Source: Bacteroidota bacterium (GTDB taxonomy: Bacteria; Bacteroidota; Bacteroidia; Bacteroidales; P3). From it: a stretch of DNA of 64,000 bases. The stretch lies in assembly GCA_017860255.1 (NCBI GenBank), contig JAFNAR010000003.1:22748-86747 (forward strand), in the 5' to 3' direction. Under the pieces are notes generated by a model, which did not search any database, was not told the DNA's origin, and was given only the letters and a program-made list of their open reading frames with translations. Shown piece after piece: positions 1 through 8,031 of this stretch; the first letter of the stretch is position 1, and each line of letters opens with the position of its first letter. The position numbers and the translations under genes are program-made.

Positions 1-1889
1 TGTATTATGGATATAATAATAATGGGCTTATGAATTATAGAGCAGATTCAATTACTAACCAAAAGGAAATTTTTAATTATGATAATTTAAATAGACTAAC
101 TTCAATAACTCTTCCTAATCAAATATCTTTACTTGCAAAACAAACTGATATTAATTATAATAATATTGGGAATATACTAATCAAAGATGATGTAGGAGAA
201 TATAATTATTCTATTAATAATCCAAATGCAGTTACAGGAATAGAAAATAGCTATAATGGAGCAATTCCTTATCCCTTAATGATGCATACAATAAATACAG
301 AAGAATTAAATACGACTTATAATATTTTCAACAAAATATCAAACATTACGCAAGGAAATAAAGAATTATCATTTATCTATAATCCATATCAACAAAGAAT
401 TAAAACCATATATAAAGAAAACAATGCTATCACTAAAACAAAATATTTTGTAGATGATTATGAATGTATTATATCTCCAAATGGGAATGTAAAAGAACTT
501 GTTTATATACCTACTCCTTATGGAGCAACAATAATAGATGTTAAGGAAAATATATCTAATAATGTAACCGATAGTATTTATTATATATTAGTCGATCATT
601 TGAGAAGTTATGATGTTGTTGTTAACCAACTTGGACAAGTCAGAGAACGATATAGCTTTGATGCTTGGGGTAATAGACGTATGGCAACAAATTGGGGGAT
701 AAAAGATCAATCTGCTAATCATTTGTTTGATAGAGGTTTTACAGGACATGAACATTTAGATTGTTTTGAACTAATTAATATGAATGGAAGATTGTATGAT
801 CCAGTACTTGGACGATTTCTTTCTCCTGATAATTTTGTTCAAGTCCCGGATTTTACACAAAGCTTTAACAGATATTCTTATTGTTTAAATAATCCATTAA
901 TGTATACCGATCCTTCTGGAGAGTGGTTCGGTATTGATGATTTAGTTATTGCAGGTGCAGGATTTATTTTTAATTATGTTGGTTACGGAATCTCTAATGA
1001 TGATTGGGGGTTAAATGCTATTGGGGCAGGAGCTTTAGGGGCTGTAAGTGCATGGATAGGATTTAACACAGCAGGAATGGCAACAGGAGCACTAAACTCA
1101 AATACATGGATGCAAATTGGTTGTATGGCAGTCAATACTGTGGGTAATAGTTTAATGCCTCCAATGACAATACCATTAGGTGAAAATGCAGGTCTCAATT
1201 TATCTGTTGGAATAGGATTGGGAGCAAATGGAAAACTAACTGTAATTAATAGCTTGAATTTTTATAGTACTGATGGCGATGGAAATACTTCAATTTATTT
1301 TGGATTAGGAGCTAGTGAAGGATTTACTTCTTATGGAGGAGGATTTACAATAGAAGGATATGGAGCATCTTATTATAGTACTTTATATACAGGAAATTAT
1401 GCACAAACAACAGGTAGATTGACTCTCAATTTTGATAAAGTTTCTTTTAGTTTGGAAAACGATTTTCTCTCAGGAACTGGAGATAAATGGAGGACAAATG
1501 CATTTGAATTATCTGTAGGAGAGTTCGTCTTTGGAGGGAATATTTTTACAAATGCTGGAGAAGCGGAAAATACAAAAATTGATGGGACGCTTGATATTGA
1601 TACAAAGGCATTATCTCCAATTTATGGAGCAAATAGACCTAAAGGAGATAAACCCATGGGAGCTTGGAAGATTGGTAAAGTTTATTCTAGTCCTTTATGG
1701 GTAGGTTACAAAAAAGGAAACTTTGTTACAAAAATAGGTTACAGTCATAAAGTATTTCAGGATTTAACTCAAAATGGAGTTCATAAATGGGTGCCTTTTG
1801 GAAGACAACAGTATTATTTAGATTATTCAGAATTTAAAACAGGTTTTTATAATTATTCTGGTTATAATAACCCTTATTCCTTATATTAA
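1..1889 (+). CDS. RHS-repeat protein, 3' part (5' end outside window)
   Basis: The reading frame is open from the window edge, so this is the C-terminal part (about 629 residues) of a larger RHS/YD-repeat protein. The RHS core is clear: a DHLRSYDVV block near residue 190, ERYSFDAWGNRR, FTGHEHLD, the NGRLYDPVLGRFLSPD signature and the core-ending NNPLMYTDPSGEW near residue 300. RHS proteins form a beta shell around a variable C-terminal tip that is often toxic. The tip here is about 320 residues, glycine- and aromatic-rich and beta-like, with no catalytic motif I recognise. Its composition could fit a beta-rich polymorphic toxin class, but that is a guess. Two small lipoprotein genes and a second copy of the gene's 3' end follow, typical of RHS tip turnover. 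Role (contact-dependent antagonism or surface protein) is inferred. Confidence 0.9.
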   Translation, partial: YYGYNNNGLMNYRADSITNQKEIFNYDNLNRLTSITLPNQISLLAKQTDINYNNIGNILIKDDVGEYNYSINNPNAVTGIENSYNGAIPYPLMMHTINTEELNTTYNIFNKISNITQGNKELSFIYNPYQQRIKTIYKENNAITKTKYFVDDYECIISPNGNVKELVYIPTPYGATIIDVKENISNNVTDSIYYILVDHLRSYDVVVNQLGQVRERYSFDAWGNRRMATNWGIKDQSANHLFDRGFTGHEHLDCFELINMNGRLYDPVLGRFLSPDNFVQVPDFTQSFNRYSYCLNNPLMYTDPSGEWFGIDDLVIAGAGFIFNYVGYGISNDDWGLNAIGAGALGAVSAWIGFNTAGMATGALNSNTWMQIGCMAVNTVGNSLMPPMTIPLGENAGLNLSVGIGLGANGKLTVINSLNFYSTDGDGNTSIYFGLGASEGFTSYGGGFTIEGYGASYYSTLYTGNYAQTTGRLTLNFDKVSFSLENDFLSGTGDKWRTNAFELSVGEFVFGGNIFTNAGEAENTKIDGTLDIDTKALSPIYGANRPKGDKPMGAWKIGKVYSSPLWVGYKKGNFVTKIGYSHKVFQDLTQNGVHKWVPFGRQQYYLDYSEFKTGFYNYSGYNNPYSLY

Positions 1890-1890
1890 T
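1743..1890 (+). repeat. Direct repeat copy 1: 3' end of the RHS gene
   Basis: The last 148 bases of the RHS gene, stop codon included, recur without gaps at 2549-2696. By eye 6 of 148 positions differ. The repeat encodes the last 48 residues of the RHS tip. Confidence 0.95.
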
Positions 1891-1909
1891 ATTTTAAAAT
1901 TGATTGAAT

Positions 1910-2527
1910 ATGAAAAATATATTTATAAGCGCTATAATGTGTTTTATCCTTTTTAGTAGTTGTGCACCTATGTCATATAGGTATGTTAAAAGTTATAGCT
2001 CAAACAAGTTCGATAGGTGTACAGGATTAGATACATTAATTAACATTAATGGATATTATAGATTACTAGAGAATAATGATACAATAAATATGATTTTTTT
2101 TAATGATGGGACTTATATAGAAAGGTTTGATTTAGAAAATTTACTTATTGAAAAAGATAGAAACGAAAAAAAACATTTACTTGGTTATTATGGTATTTAT
2201 AATATTGTTTCTGATACAATAAAAATAGAATTGATTTCTAAAGGTTCTTTGAATATGATGTCTTCAATAAGAATGGTTTGGTATATAATAAAAGACAAAG
2301 AAACATTAGAACATATTTACTCAAATGGCTTATATTTTACTGATAATGGCTCTTATAATTATAAAGAATTCTTTCCTGCTAAAAATAGTTATGCTAAATT
2401 TAACCTCTTAAACGAACTTCCTTCAAATGAATGTAGACTTAAAAAAGATAAATTCTTTTGGGAAGATAAAAAAGAATGGAAGGAATATATGGATAGTTTG
2501 AAATTAAAGAAGAAGAATAAGAAATAG
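1910..2527 (+). CDS. Small lipoprotein, possible RHS-tip immunity or accessory protein
   Basis: 205-residue protein with a lipoprotein signal: charged N-terminus, hydrophobic stretch and an FSSC lipobox around residues 15-18. The ATG at 1910 is chosen over a TTG two codons upstream because it gives a normal signal peptide. No family is recognised. It lies 20 bp after the RHS stop codon, the usual place for an immunity gene, and it is related to the next lipoprotein gene: both have an N-terminal lipobox, a mid-region ending D-G-[ST]-Y, a G-x-Y-x-I/L-Y segment and a nearly identical C-terminus (KDKFFWED, KEWKEYMDSLKLKK). If it is an immunity protein, the lipid anchor suggests protection on the periplasmic side. 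That function is inferred from position only. Confidence 0.75.
   Translation: MKNIFISAIMCFILFSSCAPMSYRYVKSYSSNKFDRCTGLDTLININGYYRLLENNDTINMIFFNDGTYIERFDLENLLIEKDRNEKKHLLGYYGIYNIVSDTIKIELISKGSLNMMSSIRMVWYIIKDKETLEHIYSNGLYFTDNGSYNYKEFFPAKNSYAKFNLLNELPSNECRLKKDKFFWEDKKEWKEYMDSLKLKKKNKK
2438..2527 (+). repeat. Direct repeat: shared 3' end of the two lipoprotein genes (copy 1)
   Basis: The last 90 bases of this gene align without gaps to 3229-3318, the last 90 bases of the next lipoprotein gene; roughly 80 of 90 positions match by eye. Together with the duplicated RHS tail this makes a two-unit array: RHS tail plus lipoprotein, twice. Confidence 0.85.
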
Positions 2528-2548
2528 AAGAGAAGCTTGTTTTGCTAT

Positions 2549-2696
2549 AGTCATAAAGTATTTCAGGATTTAACTCAAAATGGAGTTCATAAATGGATGC
2601 CTTTTGGAAGACAACAGTATTATTTAGATTATTCAGAATTTAAAACAGGTTTTTATAATTATTCTGGCTTTAAGAACCCTTATTCTTTTTATTAAT
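2549..2696 (+). pseudogene. Orphan RHS-tip tail (duplicate of 1743-1890)
   Basis: A second copy of the RHS 3' end, about 96% identical and of equal length. The frame is intact for about 48 residues (SHKVFQDLTQ... to a stop at 2693-2695) but there is no start codon or upstream tip sequence. It begins 22 bp after the first lipoprotein stop and ends 1 bp before the next lipoprotein ATG. It looks like the residue of a displaced tip cassette. Small changes (PYSLY to PYSFY, GYNN to GFKN) show some divergence since duplication. Confidence 0.85.
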
Positions 2697-2697
2697 C

Positions 2698-3318
2698 ATG
2701 AAAAAAATATTATTAATATTAATAACAACTATTCTTTTCAGTGGTTGTGTAGGAATTAGTACTTATAATAATTTAAAAACTGAGTATTCTTATTTGAAAT
2801 TTAACAACAAGCCTAATAAGACAAAGGGGTTATTTAATATAAATGGCTGTTATAAAGAAACTGATAATAATAATTTTACCTCCTACTTTATGCTTTTTGA
2901 AGATGGTTCTTATACTCATCAAGTGTTTTTTGATACAAATAACAATATTATTGGGTATTCGACAGGAGGCGTATATCAACTATATGGAGACACTATTATA
3001 GTGCAGATGATAAATAAAGGTGTTGGTTTAACAGTATCTTCTTATGCTGAAATATGGTTTAAAATAATTGATAAAAATACATTGAAATTAATTTATTTTG
3101 CAATGGAAACTACCACCGTAGAAAATTATAAATCCATATCTTATTTAAATCCATATGATCTTTCAAAATATAAAAGTCTCTATGCTACATTTATTCCATT
3201 AGATTCAATACCTGAATTTAACAATGGACTTAAGAAAGATAAATTCTTTTGGGAAGACGAAAAGGAATGGAAAGAGTATATGGATAGTTTGAAATTAAAG
3301 AAGAAAAAGAATGAATAA
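2698..3318 (+). CDS. Small lipoprotein, paralogue of 1910-2527
   Basis: 206 residues with a lipoprotein signal and FSGC lipobox at residues 14-17. It resembles its upstream neighbour in length, order of segments (FEDGSYTH, GGVYQLYGDT, MINKG) and C-terminus (LKKDKFFWEDEKEWKEYMD), while the middle is diverged. The gene follows the orphan RHS tail exactly as the first lipoprotein follows the intact RHS gene. This arrangement suggests the pair tail+lipoprotein was duplicated as a unit and the lipoproteins then diverged. Likely an immunity or accessory protein of an RHS tip, unproven. A strong hairpin terminator follows. Confidence 0.75.
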   Translation: MKKILLILITTILFSGCVGISTYNNLKTEYSYLKFNNKPNKTKGLFNINGCYKETDNNNFTSYFMLFEDGSYTHQVFFDTNNNIIGYSTGGVYQLYGDTIIVQMINKGVGLTVSSYAEIWFKIIDKNTLKLIYFAMETTTVENYKSISYLNPYDLSKYKSLYATFIPLDSIPEFNNGLKKDKFFWEDEKEWKEYMDSLKLKKKKNE

Positions 3319-3392
3319 CCAATCTGTCATAAATGGACTAACTGCCACTACAATCAGTAGGAGAAAACATTCAGAAATGTGTATATTTGGTC

Positions 3393-3425
3393 GTGCGGGA
3401 TATTAACTATCCCGCACTTCTTTAT
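3393..3425 (+). terminator. Intrinsic terminator after RHS/lipoprotein cluster
   Basis: Perfect 10-bp stem GTGCGGGATA / TATCCCGCAC (3393-3402 and 3408-3417) with a 5-base loop, followed by a T-rich stretch. It is the most GC-rich spot in this area and closes the RHS-lipoprotein group. Confidence 0.8.
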
Positions 3426-3429
3426 TATA

Positions 3430-3525
3430 AGGATTTTTAATCCGCAAGATGAAACAATATTAAAAGAATATAAATATATAACAGATGATTTAAAAGAAAT
3501 CGTTAATTTTGCGGGAAATAAATAG
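3430..3525 (+). pseudogene. Possible gene remnant of about 31 codons
   Basis: After the hairpin one frame reads RIFNPQDETILKEYKY and ends DLKEIVNFAGNK before a stop at 3523-3525. The composition is protein-like, but there is no start codon and the frame runs back through the terminator. It may be the tail of another displaced RHS cassette gene. It could be chance. Confidence 0.25.
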
Positions 3526-3563
3526 AAGATAGTTTATGAATAAATTGAAACAAAATTTGGAAA

Positions 3564-4586
3564 ATGAAAGATAAAAGTCTCTTAAGTATAGGAGTTATAA
3601 TGATTTCTATCCTAATTTCTTTTAATTCTTTTTCGCAGGAAAAGATTCTTTCAAAGAAGATTGTCTATGAGGTTAAGATTATGAACTCTCGTATTGAGCA
3701 GTCTGTGAAAAAGGATTCCATTGTTTATGATTATTTGGTTGATAAGAGGTTTTGGTGGCAAACAATTGATACAATAATTTCTCAAGTTAAATCAAAGAAA
3801 CTTTATTTTAAGACTTCAGAGAGAGAAAACCTTGTTTTTGATTCCATAAAGAAAGATTTGCAAAAGAAATACTTAGCCTGCTTTAAGGATACTTTAACTG
3901 ATAAGAAATTTCAAAAGCTTTTGGAAGAAGAAATCAGGGCAATTAAGTTTGAAGAAGAATGGACTTATAATCCTCAAACAATGTTAATCAATAAGAAAGT
4001 TATTGGCTACAACCCAATAATCACAAGAGATTCTGTTGTTCTTCAAGATGAAGACCTTGTCCCTAAGGAATTTTTCCGTTTTGAGCTTGGTTGGATATAT
4101 CCAAGTCTTAAGCCAGAGCTGAAAGACACTCTTTGTGTTGTGAGAAACATTCATTTCACAATACCAATTTATAATAAGACTCCATATCACTGGTGGGATT
4201 CACATCTTGAACCAGAGTATTCACTTCCATATTTTGAATCATATATGCAAAAGGCAGAGCAGGGACAGATTAAGGTTTATGCTCAACCCAATTCAACTGA
4301 AAGCTACACAAGAGCTGAGATTATCAAACGCAAGCAGTTTGAGATGATGACTACAATAGATACACAAGATATTTATGGTAATGATGTTCCAAAGGATACT
4401 ATTATAAAAGGTAACTATAATACTGATAATTTGGACTATTTACGCTTTGGTGATGAATGGTATTTTGATATTCCATCTTCACAATTTGTTAAAAACGTAA
4501 ATTATCTTTCTCCAATGATTCAAATTATAGGAATGGATGGAGGTCTCAGGGGTTTAATGCCAATTTATTATTTGAGGAGGAGGTAA
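3564..4586 (+). CDS. Secreted GldN-like protein A
   Basis: 340 residues with an N-terminal signal peptide (hydrophobic residues 5-22, then SFSQ). Two regions echo the C-terminal core of GldN. Near residues 127-155 there is EEWTYNPQTMLINKKVIGYNP; near 290-325 there is a YLRFGDEWYF segment followed by VNYLSPMIQI. GldN encoded in this window has IKENWFID followed by VRIAGFSPIYY, the same W-plus-SP-I spacing. A preceding stretch (QGQIKVYAQP) resembles GldN's EGKIKVYSDD. The protein thus looks like two GldN-type halves in tandem. It probably acts in the periplasm, perhaps as a GldN paralogue or partner. It is followed 1 bp later by a homologous gene. Family placement is by eye only. Confidence 0.6.
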   Translation: MKDKSLLSIGVIMISILISFNSFSQEKILSKKIVYEVKIMNSRIEQSVKKDSIVYDYLVDKRFWWQTIDTIISQVKSKKLYFKTSERENLVFDSIKKDLQKKYLACFKDTLTDKKFQKLLEEEIRAIKFEEEWTYNPQTMLINKKVIGYNPIITRDSVVLQDEDLVPKEFFRFELGWIYPSLKPELKDTLCVVRNIHFTIPIYNKTPYHWWDSHLEPEYSLPYFESYMQKAEQGQIKVYAQPNSTESYTRAEIIKRKQFEMMTTIDTQDIYGNDVPKDTIIKGNYNTDNLDYLRFGDEWYFDIPSSQFVKNVNYLSPMIQIIGMDGGLRGLMPIYYLRRR

Positions 4587-4587
4587 G

Positions 4588-5544
4588 ATGAAAAGATTTA
4601 TAATAATTATTTTTGCTTTAACAATATCATTCCTTGGATATGCTCAACAACCAACATATTCAATAGAATACGAATACCATAATGTTGGAGTTTTTAATCC
4701 TGAATGGGAAATATACCATAGTTTAAATCCAAAGAAATTTGAACATATTACTGGATATTATAGAGAAGAACTTGCAAAGATTATTTTTAATGCAGTTAGT
4801 TCAAAGCAGGTAAAGATATATGACCAGAGAAAAAGGGAAATATCTATTGATACTGTTTTGAATCGTATTATTGAGTTTGAGAAACGAGAATTTGGACACA
4901 CTTTAAAGAGAGATTCTGTTTTCAAATTTATTTATCCATATATATCTACCTATTCTTTTGAGGAATTTGTAAAATATGACTTCAAAACTCTTTCATTGGA
5001 GAAGACCATAAAGGCTTATTGTCCAACACTGGTACGTTATAAGAGTTTTACTGATACTAAGGTAGATACAGTAAGGTTAGAGCTATTTTGGATATTTCCA
5101 CAAGATGAGGTAGTGGAGGAAGATAATAAGAAAAATCAAACAATAAAAGATGATTATTTTAATATTCCTGATACTGTTATTTCACTTCAACCACTAAAAT
5201 ATCCAGTTCAAAATCCATACACAACATCTCTTTTCTATAAAGCAAAAAATAAGGATGCAAGTATAGTAAGGGCTGATGGTTCAAAGTTTAATGCTCCAAA
5301 GGAAGTTGATGATTTGTTTATTTTGAAATCAACTGTTTATATTGAAAATGAAGAAACTGGAGTTGAAGAAAAGAAAGAAGTAACCTCAGATATTATTCCA
5401 GAGGATATAACACATATTCGTTTGGGAGAATTATGGTCAATAAATAGGAATAATCTTCAAATTAAAAAGCAGGTTAAGTATATTATCCCACTTTATGTTT
5501 ATGATGATAAAGGATTTAGGCAACTTGGAATTAGAATAAGATGA
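4588..5544 (+). CDS. Secreted GldN-like protein B
   Basis: 318 residues, signal peptide at 1-19 ending GYAQQ. Organisation matches the upstream protein. The first half contains SSKQVKIYD (compare GldN EGKIKVYSD) and a KTIKAYCPTLVRY segment; the second half has HIRLGELWSINR followed by KQVKYIIPLYVY, matching the GldN pattern of a charged residue before W and a V-x-G/Y-x-x-P block. It starts 1 bp after gene A's stop, and its own stop overlaps the ATG of the TrmH gene by 4 bases, so the three are probably co-transcribed. Function unknown; a T9SS-associated role is inferred only from the resemblance to GldN. Confidence 0.6.
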   Translation: MKRFIIIIFALTISFLGYAQQPTYSIEYEYHNVGVFNPEWEIYHSLNPKKFEHITGYYREELAKIIFNAVSSKQVKIYDQRKREISIDTVLNRIIEFEKREFGHTLKRDSVFKFIYPYISTYSFEEFVKYDFKTLSLEKTIKAYCPTLVRYKSFTDTKVDTVRLELFWIFPQDEVVEEDNKKNQTIKDDYFNIPDTVISLQPLKYPVQNPYTTSLFYKAKNKDASIVRADGSKFNAPKEVDDLFILKSTVYIENEETGVEEKKEVTSDIIPEDITHIRLGELWSINRNNLQIKKQVKYIIPLYVYDDKGFRQLGIRIR

Positions 5545-6071
5545 ACGAAAAACTTTCCCTTAGCGGATTAAATAGAATAGGTGTAGAAGAGTTTAAGAAA
5601 AAGGAGAAAAATCCAATTGTTATTGTGCTTGACAATATAAGAAGTATGAATAATGTTGGTTCTGTTTTTAGAACTTCAGATGCATTTCTTCTTGAAAAGA
5701 TATTTCTTTGTGGCATAACTCCCAAACCACCTCACAGAGAAATACAAAAAACAGCACTTGGAGCAACTGAAACTGTTGATTGGGAATATAAACCTTCAAC
5801 CTTTGATGCAATTGATGAGCTAAAAAGCAAAGGATATTTAATATATTCAATTGAACAAGCAGTTGGAAGCATTATGTTGAATGATTTTATTTTCCCAAAA
5901 CAGGAAAAAGTAGCTATTGTTTTTGGTAATGAAGTTGAAGGAGTAGATCAGGAAATAATTAATATTTCTAATGGTGTTATTGAAATTCCACAGTTTGGAA
6001 CTAAGCATTCGTTGAATATTTCAGTAAGTGCAGGAATAGTTATATGGGACTTATTCAATAAATTACAATAA
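5541..6071 (+). CDS. TrmH/SpoU family RNA 2'-O-methyltransferase
   Basis: 176 residues, the length of a minimal SPOUT methyltransferase. All three SpoU motifs are visible: motif 1 DNIRSMNNVGSVFRTSDAF (residues 31-49) with the conserved N and R, motif 2 VAIVFGNEVEGVD, and motif 3 IEIPQFGTKHSLNISVSAGI near the C-terminus, which forms the knotted SAM site. These enzymes methylate ribose 2'-OH in tRNA or rRNA; the target cannot be read from sequence. It overlaps the upstream GldN-like gene by 4 bases (ATGA), which fixes the start. Confidence 0.93.
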   Translation: MNEKLSLSGLNRIGVEEFKKKEKNPIVIVLDNIRSMNNVGSVFRTSDAFLLEKIFLCGITPKPPHREIQKTALGATETVDWEYKPSTFDAIDELKSKGYLIYSIEQAVGSIMLNDFIFPKQEKVAIVFGNEVEGVDQEIINISNGVIEIPQFGTKHSLNISVSAGIVIWDLFNKLQ

Positions 6072-6096
6072 TTATTTGAAAAAAAAGTCAAATAAA

Positions 6097-6127
6097 TTTG
6101 GCAGTAAAGAAAAACATTGTATCTTTG
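6097..6127 (+). promoter_or_regulatory. Bacteroidota-type promoter for tRNA-Asp
   Basis: TTTG at 6097-6100, a 19-base spacer, then TATCTTTG at 6120-6127. This matches the Bacteroidota sigma-ABfr consensus TTTG-N19/21-TAnnTTTG exactly. Confidence 0.85.
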
Positions 6128-6162
6128 CACTCGCTTTTAAGGGGTCTTTTAAAGATAAAATT

Positions 6163-6237
6163 GGTTCGGTAGTTCAGTTTGGTTAGAATACATGCCTGTC
6201 ACGCATGGGGTCGCGAGTTCGAGTCTCGTCCGGACCG
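6163..6237 (+). tRNA. tRNA-Asp (GTC)
   Basis: Cloverleaf with acceptor GGTTCGG / CCGGACC (one G-U), anticodon stem CATGC/GCATG with loop CTGTCAC (anticodon GTC), T-arm with GTTCGAGTC, discriminator G. No CCA is encoded. Confidence 0.97.
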
Positions 6238-6256
6238 CTAAAAGTTAAACAATAAT

Positions 6257-6290
6257 AAAGCATTGATATTTTATATCAGTGCTTTTCTCT
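6257..6290 (+). terminator. Intrinsic terminator after tRNA-Asp
   Basis: Stem AAAGCATTGATAT (6257-6269) / ATATCAGTGCTTT (6273-6285) with one G-U pair, followed by TCTCT and T-rich sequence. Confidence 0.7.
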
Positions 6291-6318
6291 TATTTAGACA
6301 CTTTGTTATTTATTCAAT

Positions 6319-6712
6319 GGGCTTGGTTTGGTTTTGACAGCAAGGTAAATGGGTAAGTAAGCATGCAGGCACACGTAATAAATGCCTTAAAAAAGGTTAC
6401 ACACAAATTAATTGGCGAAGAATCTTACGCTTTTGCTGCTTAATCGAAGTTTAGTAGATTAGCTTAATCTGTATCAAGGATATGGAGCAAAACGTTCCTC
6501 CACGACCCATTCTCTATGGTCAAAGATAAAGGGACGCACGCAAAATAGAGATAGTTTTTGAGTATCTTCGGCTCAATTACGAAATTTAAGAAGATAAGGC
6601 AGGACTTAGGGTGTCTTTCTCCTTTTCTTGCACTAAAACCAAAGAAAGAATAAGCATGTAGAAAGTTTATTTGTTTCTTGTTTGGACCAGGGTTCGACTC
6701 CCTGCAAGTCCA
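6319..6712 (+). ncRNA. ssrA: tmRNA (transfer-messenger RNA)
   Basis: The tRNA-like ends pair as GGGCTTG (6319-6325) with CAAGTCC (6705-6711), discriminator A at 6712, CCA not encoded. The T-arm GGTTCGACTCC precedes the 3' end, and the 5' region has the usual TTTTGACAGC. The tag reading frame is 6414-6440, GEESYAFAA, stop TAA at 6441-6443; as in all tmRNAs, an alanine from the charged tmRNA precedes it. It rescues stalled ribosomes and marks the product for proteolysis. The tag keeps the Bacteroidota pattern G-E-x-x-Y-A-x-A-A. Length is 394 nt, in the usual range. Confidence 0.96.
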
Positions 6713-6894
6713 CTTCTTTGTTTCAGTAACTACTGATTTTTATTTTCGTCAAGAGATTTTCTCAGATTTGTTAATCTATATCTAAACTTACATATCTCTT
6801 TTTATTCAAATAAAATTTATTTTTCATTGCTAATTAATATTTATTGATAGAGTACGTTAATATTGTAGATGTAAAAATAATTCTTTAGGTAATT

Positions 6895-7935
6895 ATGAAC
6901 AAAAATAATATTGAAAATAAAGAAAGTATTTTGGAGATAAGCAGGATTGGTTTTCAATGGGAAATGGGAAATCCTTTTATATTCTGCGCTCATCATAATG
7001 ATGCTTTTCCAAAAGGAAATAAAAATCAAGGACCTGATGTTTCATTAAGAGGAAGAAATATTGGTAGCGATTTCTCCAACAAAGATGGATTCAGTATGTA
7101 CCATGGAGATATTGTTCCTGGCTTCCCTATGCATCCACATAGAGGTTTTGAAACTGTTACCATCGTTTTGAAAGGGATTATTGACCATTTTGATTCTCTT
7201 AAGGCTCATGGGCGTTATTCAAATGGAGATGTTCAATGGCTAACAACAGGAAAGGGATGTCAGCACTGCGAAATGTTCCCCCTTGTCAATCAAGATAAGG
7301 ATAATCCTTTAGAGCTTTTTCAAGTATGGCTAAATTTGCCAAAGAAAGATAAGTTTTGTGAACCTAACTATAAGATGCTTTGGGCAGAAGATATTCCAGT
7401 TTTTGATGTAGTAGATGAAAACAATGATAAAACAACCATTAAACTAATTTCAGGAAGCTTTGAGGGGAGAGTAGGATTGGAGCCAACTCCAAACTCTTGG
7501 GCATTTGATAAAAATAATAAGGTTGGTATAGTTTTAATAAATATGAATCCAAATGCCAAACTAACCATTCCTAAGGGAACAAAAACTATGTCAAGAAATC
7601 TTTATTTCTATCAAGGAGAAGGAAGTATTGAAATTGAAAACAAAAATATTCCATCCTCAAACAGAATTAGACTTAATGCTGAATTTGAAACTCAAATAAC
7701 TAATAAAGATAAGGAATCATTTATTTTGCTTCTTGGAGGAGAAAGAATTGATGAGCCCGTTGTTCAATATGGTCCTTTTGTAATGAATACTCAGGAAGAA
7801 ATATATCAAGCAATTCAAGATTACAGAGAAACAGAGTTTGGGGGATGGCATTGGGATAGAACAGATCCAGTTCATCCAATAAGCTCAGGAAGATTTGCAA
7901 CTTATATTGACGGAAAAGAAGAGGTGAGAAATTAA
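6895..7935 (+). CDS. Pirin family protein (bicupin)
   Basis: 346 residues. The N-terminal cupin carries the metal-binding pirin signature: PMHPHRGFETVT near residue 80, then GDVQWLTTGKGCQHCEMFP near residues 112-130, giving the His/His/His/Glu set (one His in the context C-Q-H-C). A second cupin follows and the C-terminus has FGGWHWDR. Pirins are iron-containing nuclear or cytosolic cupins; bacterial members include quercetin dioxygenases and regulators of metabolism, so the exact role is open. The gene stands alone between tmRNA and the phosphate transporter. Confidence 0.93.
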   Translation: MNKNNIENKESILEISRIGFQWEMGNPFIFCAHHNDAFPKGNKNQGPDVSLRGRNIGSDFSNKDGFSMYHGDIVPGFPMHPHRGFETVTIVLKGIIDHFDSLKAHGRYSNGDVQWLTTGKGCQHCEMFPLVNQDKDNPLELFQVWLNLPKKDKFCEPNYKMLWAEDIPVFDVVDENNDKTTIKLISGSFEGRVGLEPTPNSWAFDKNNKVGIVLINMNPNAKLTIPKGTKTMSRNLYFYQGEGSIEIENKNIPSSNRIRLNAEFETQITNKDKESFILLLGGERIDEPVVQYGPFVMNTQEEIYQAIQDYRETEFGGWHWDRTDPVHPISSGRFATYIDGKEEVRN

Positions 7936-7972
7936 GCTTGTAAATAACATTATTTTTGAGAGTTACCGAGCC

Positions 7973-8011
7973 TTAATATTAAATTAACATACACTTAATA
8001 TCAAATTAATT
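7973..8011 (+). promoter_or_regulatory. Pho-box-like array: four TTAA-type repeats at 11-bp spacing
   Basis: TTAATA (7973), TTAACA (7984), TTAATA (7995) and TTAATT (8006) begin exactly 11 bases apart, so they lie on one face of the helix. Direct repeats at 11-bp period are the known layout of PhoB and Bacillus PhoP operators (PhoP repeats are TT[ACT]ACA-like). The last repeat overlaps the expected -33 region of a promoter whose -7 element is at 8032. The next gene is a phosphate transporter. Regulation by phosphate is inferred. Confidence 0.65.
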
Positions 8012-8031
8012 TTTAAGGGGTAATTCCTGTA

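Noticed and set aside
983..1198. Minus-strand frame inside the RHS tip
   Set aside because: It is the reverse of a glycine/alanine-rich coding stretch; no start context, and the plus frame has a clear RHS protein.
1..1889. RHS gene as a type VI secretion effector
   Set aside because: No T6SS gene (hcp, vgrG, tss) is in the window and the N-terminus is missing, so the route of export cannot be judged.
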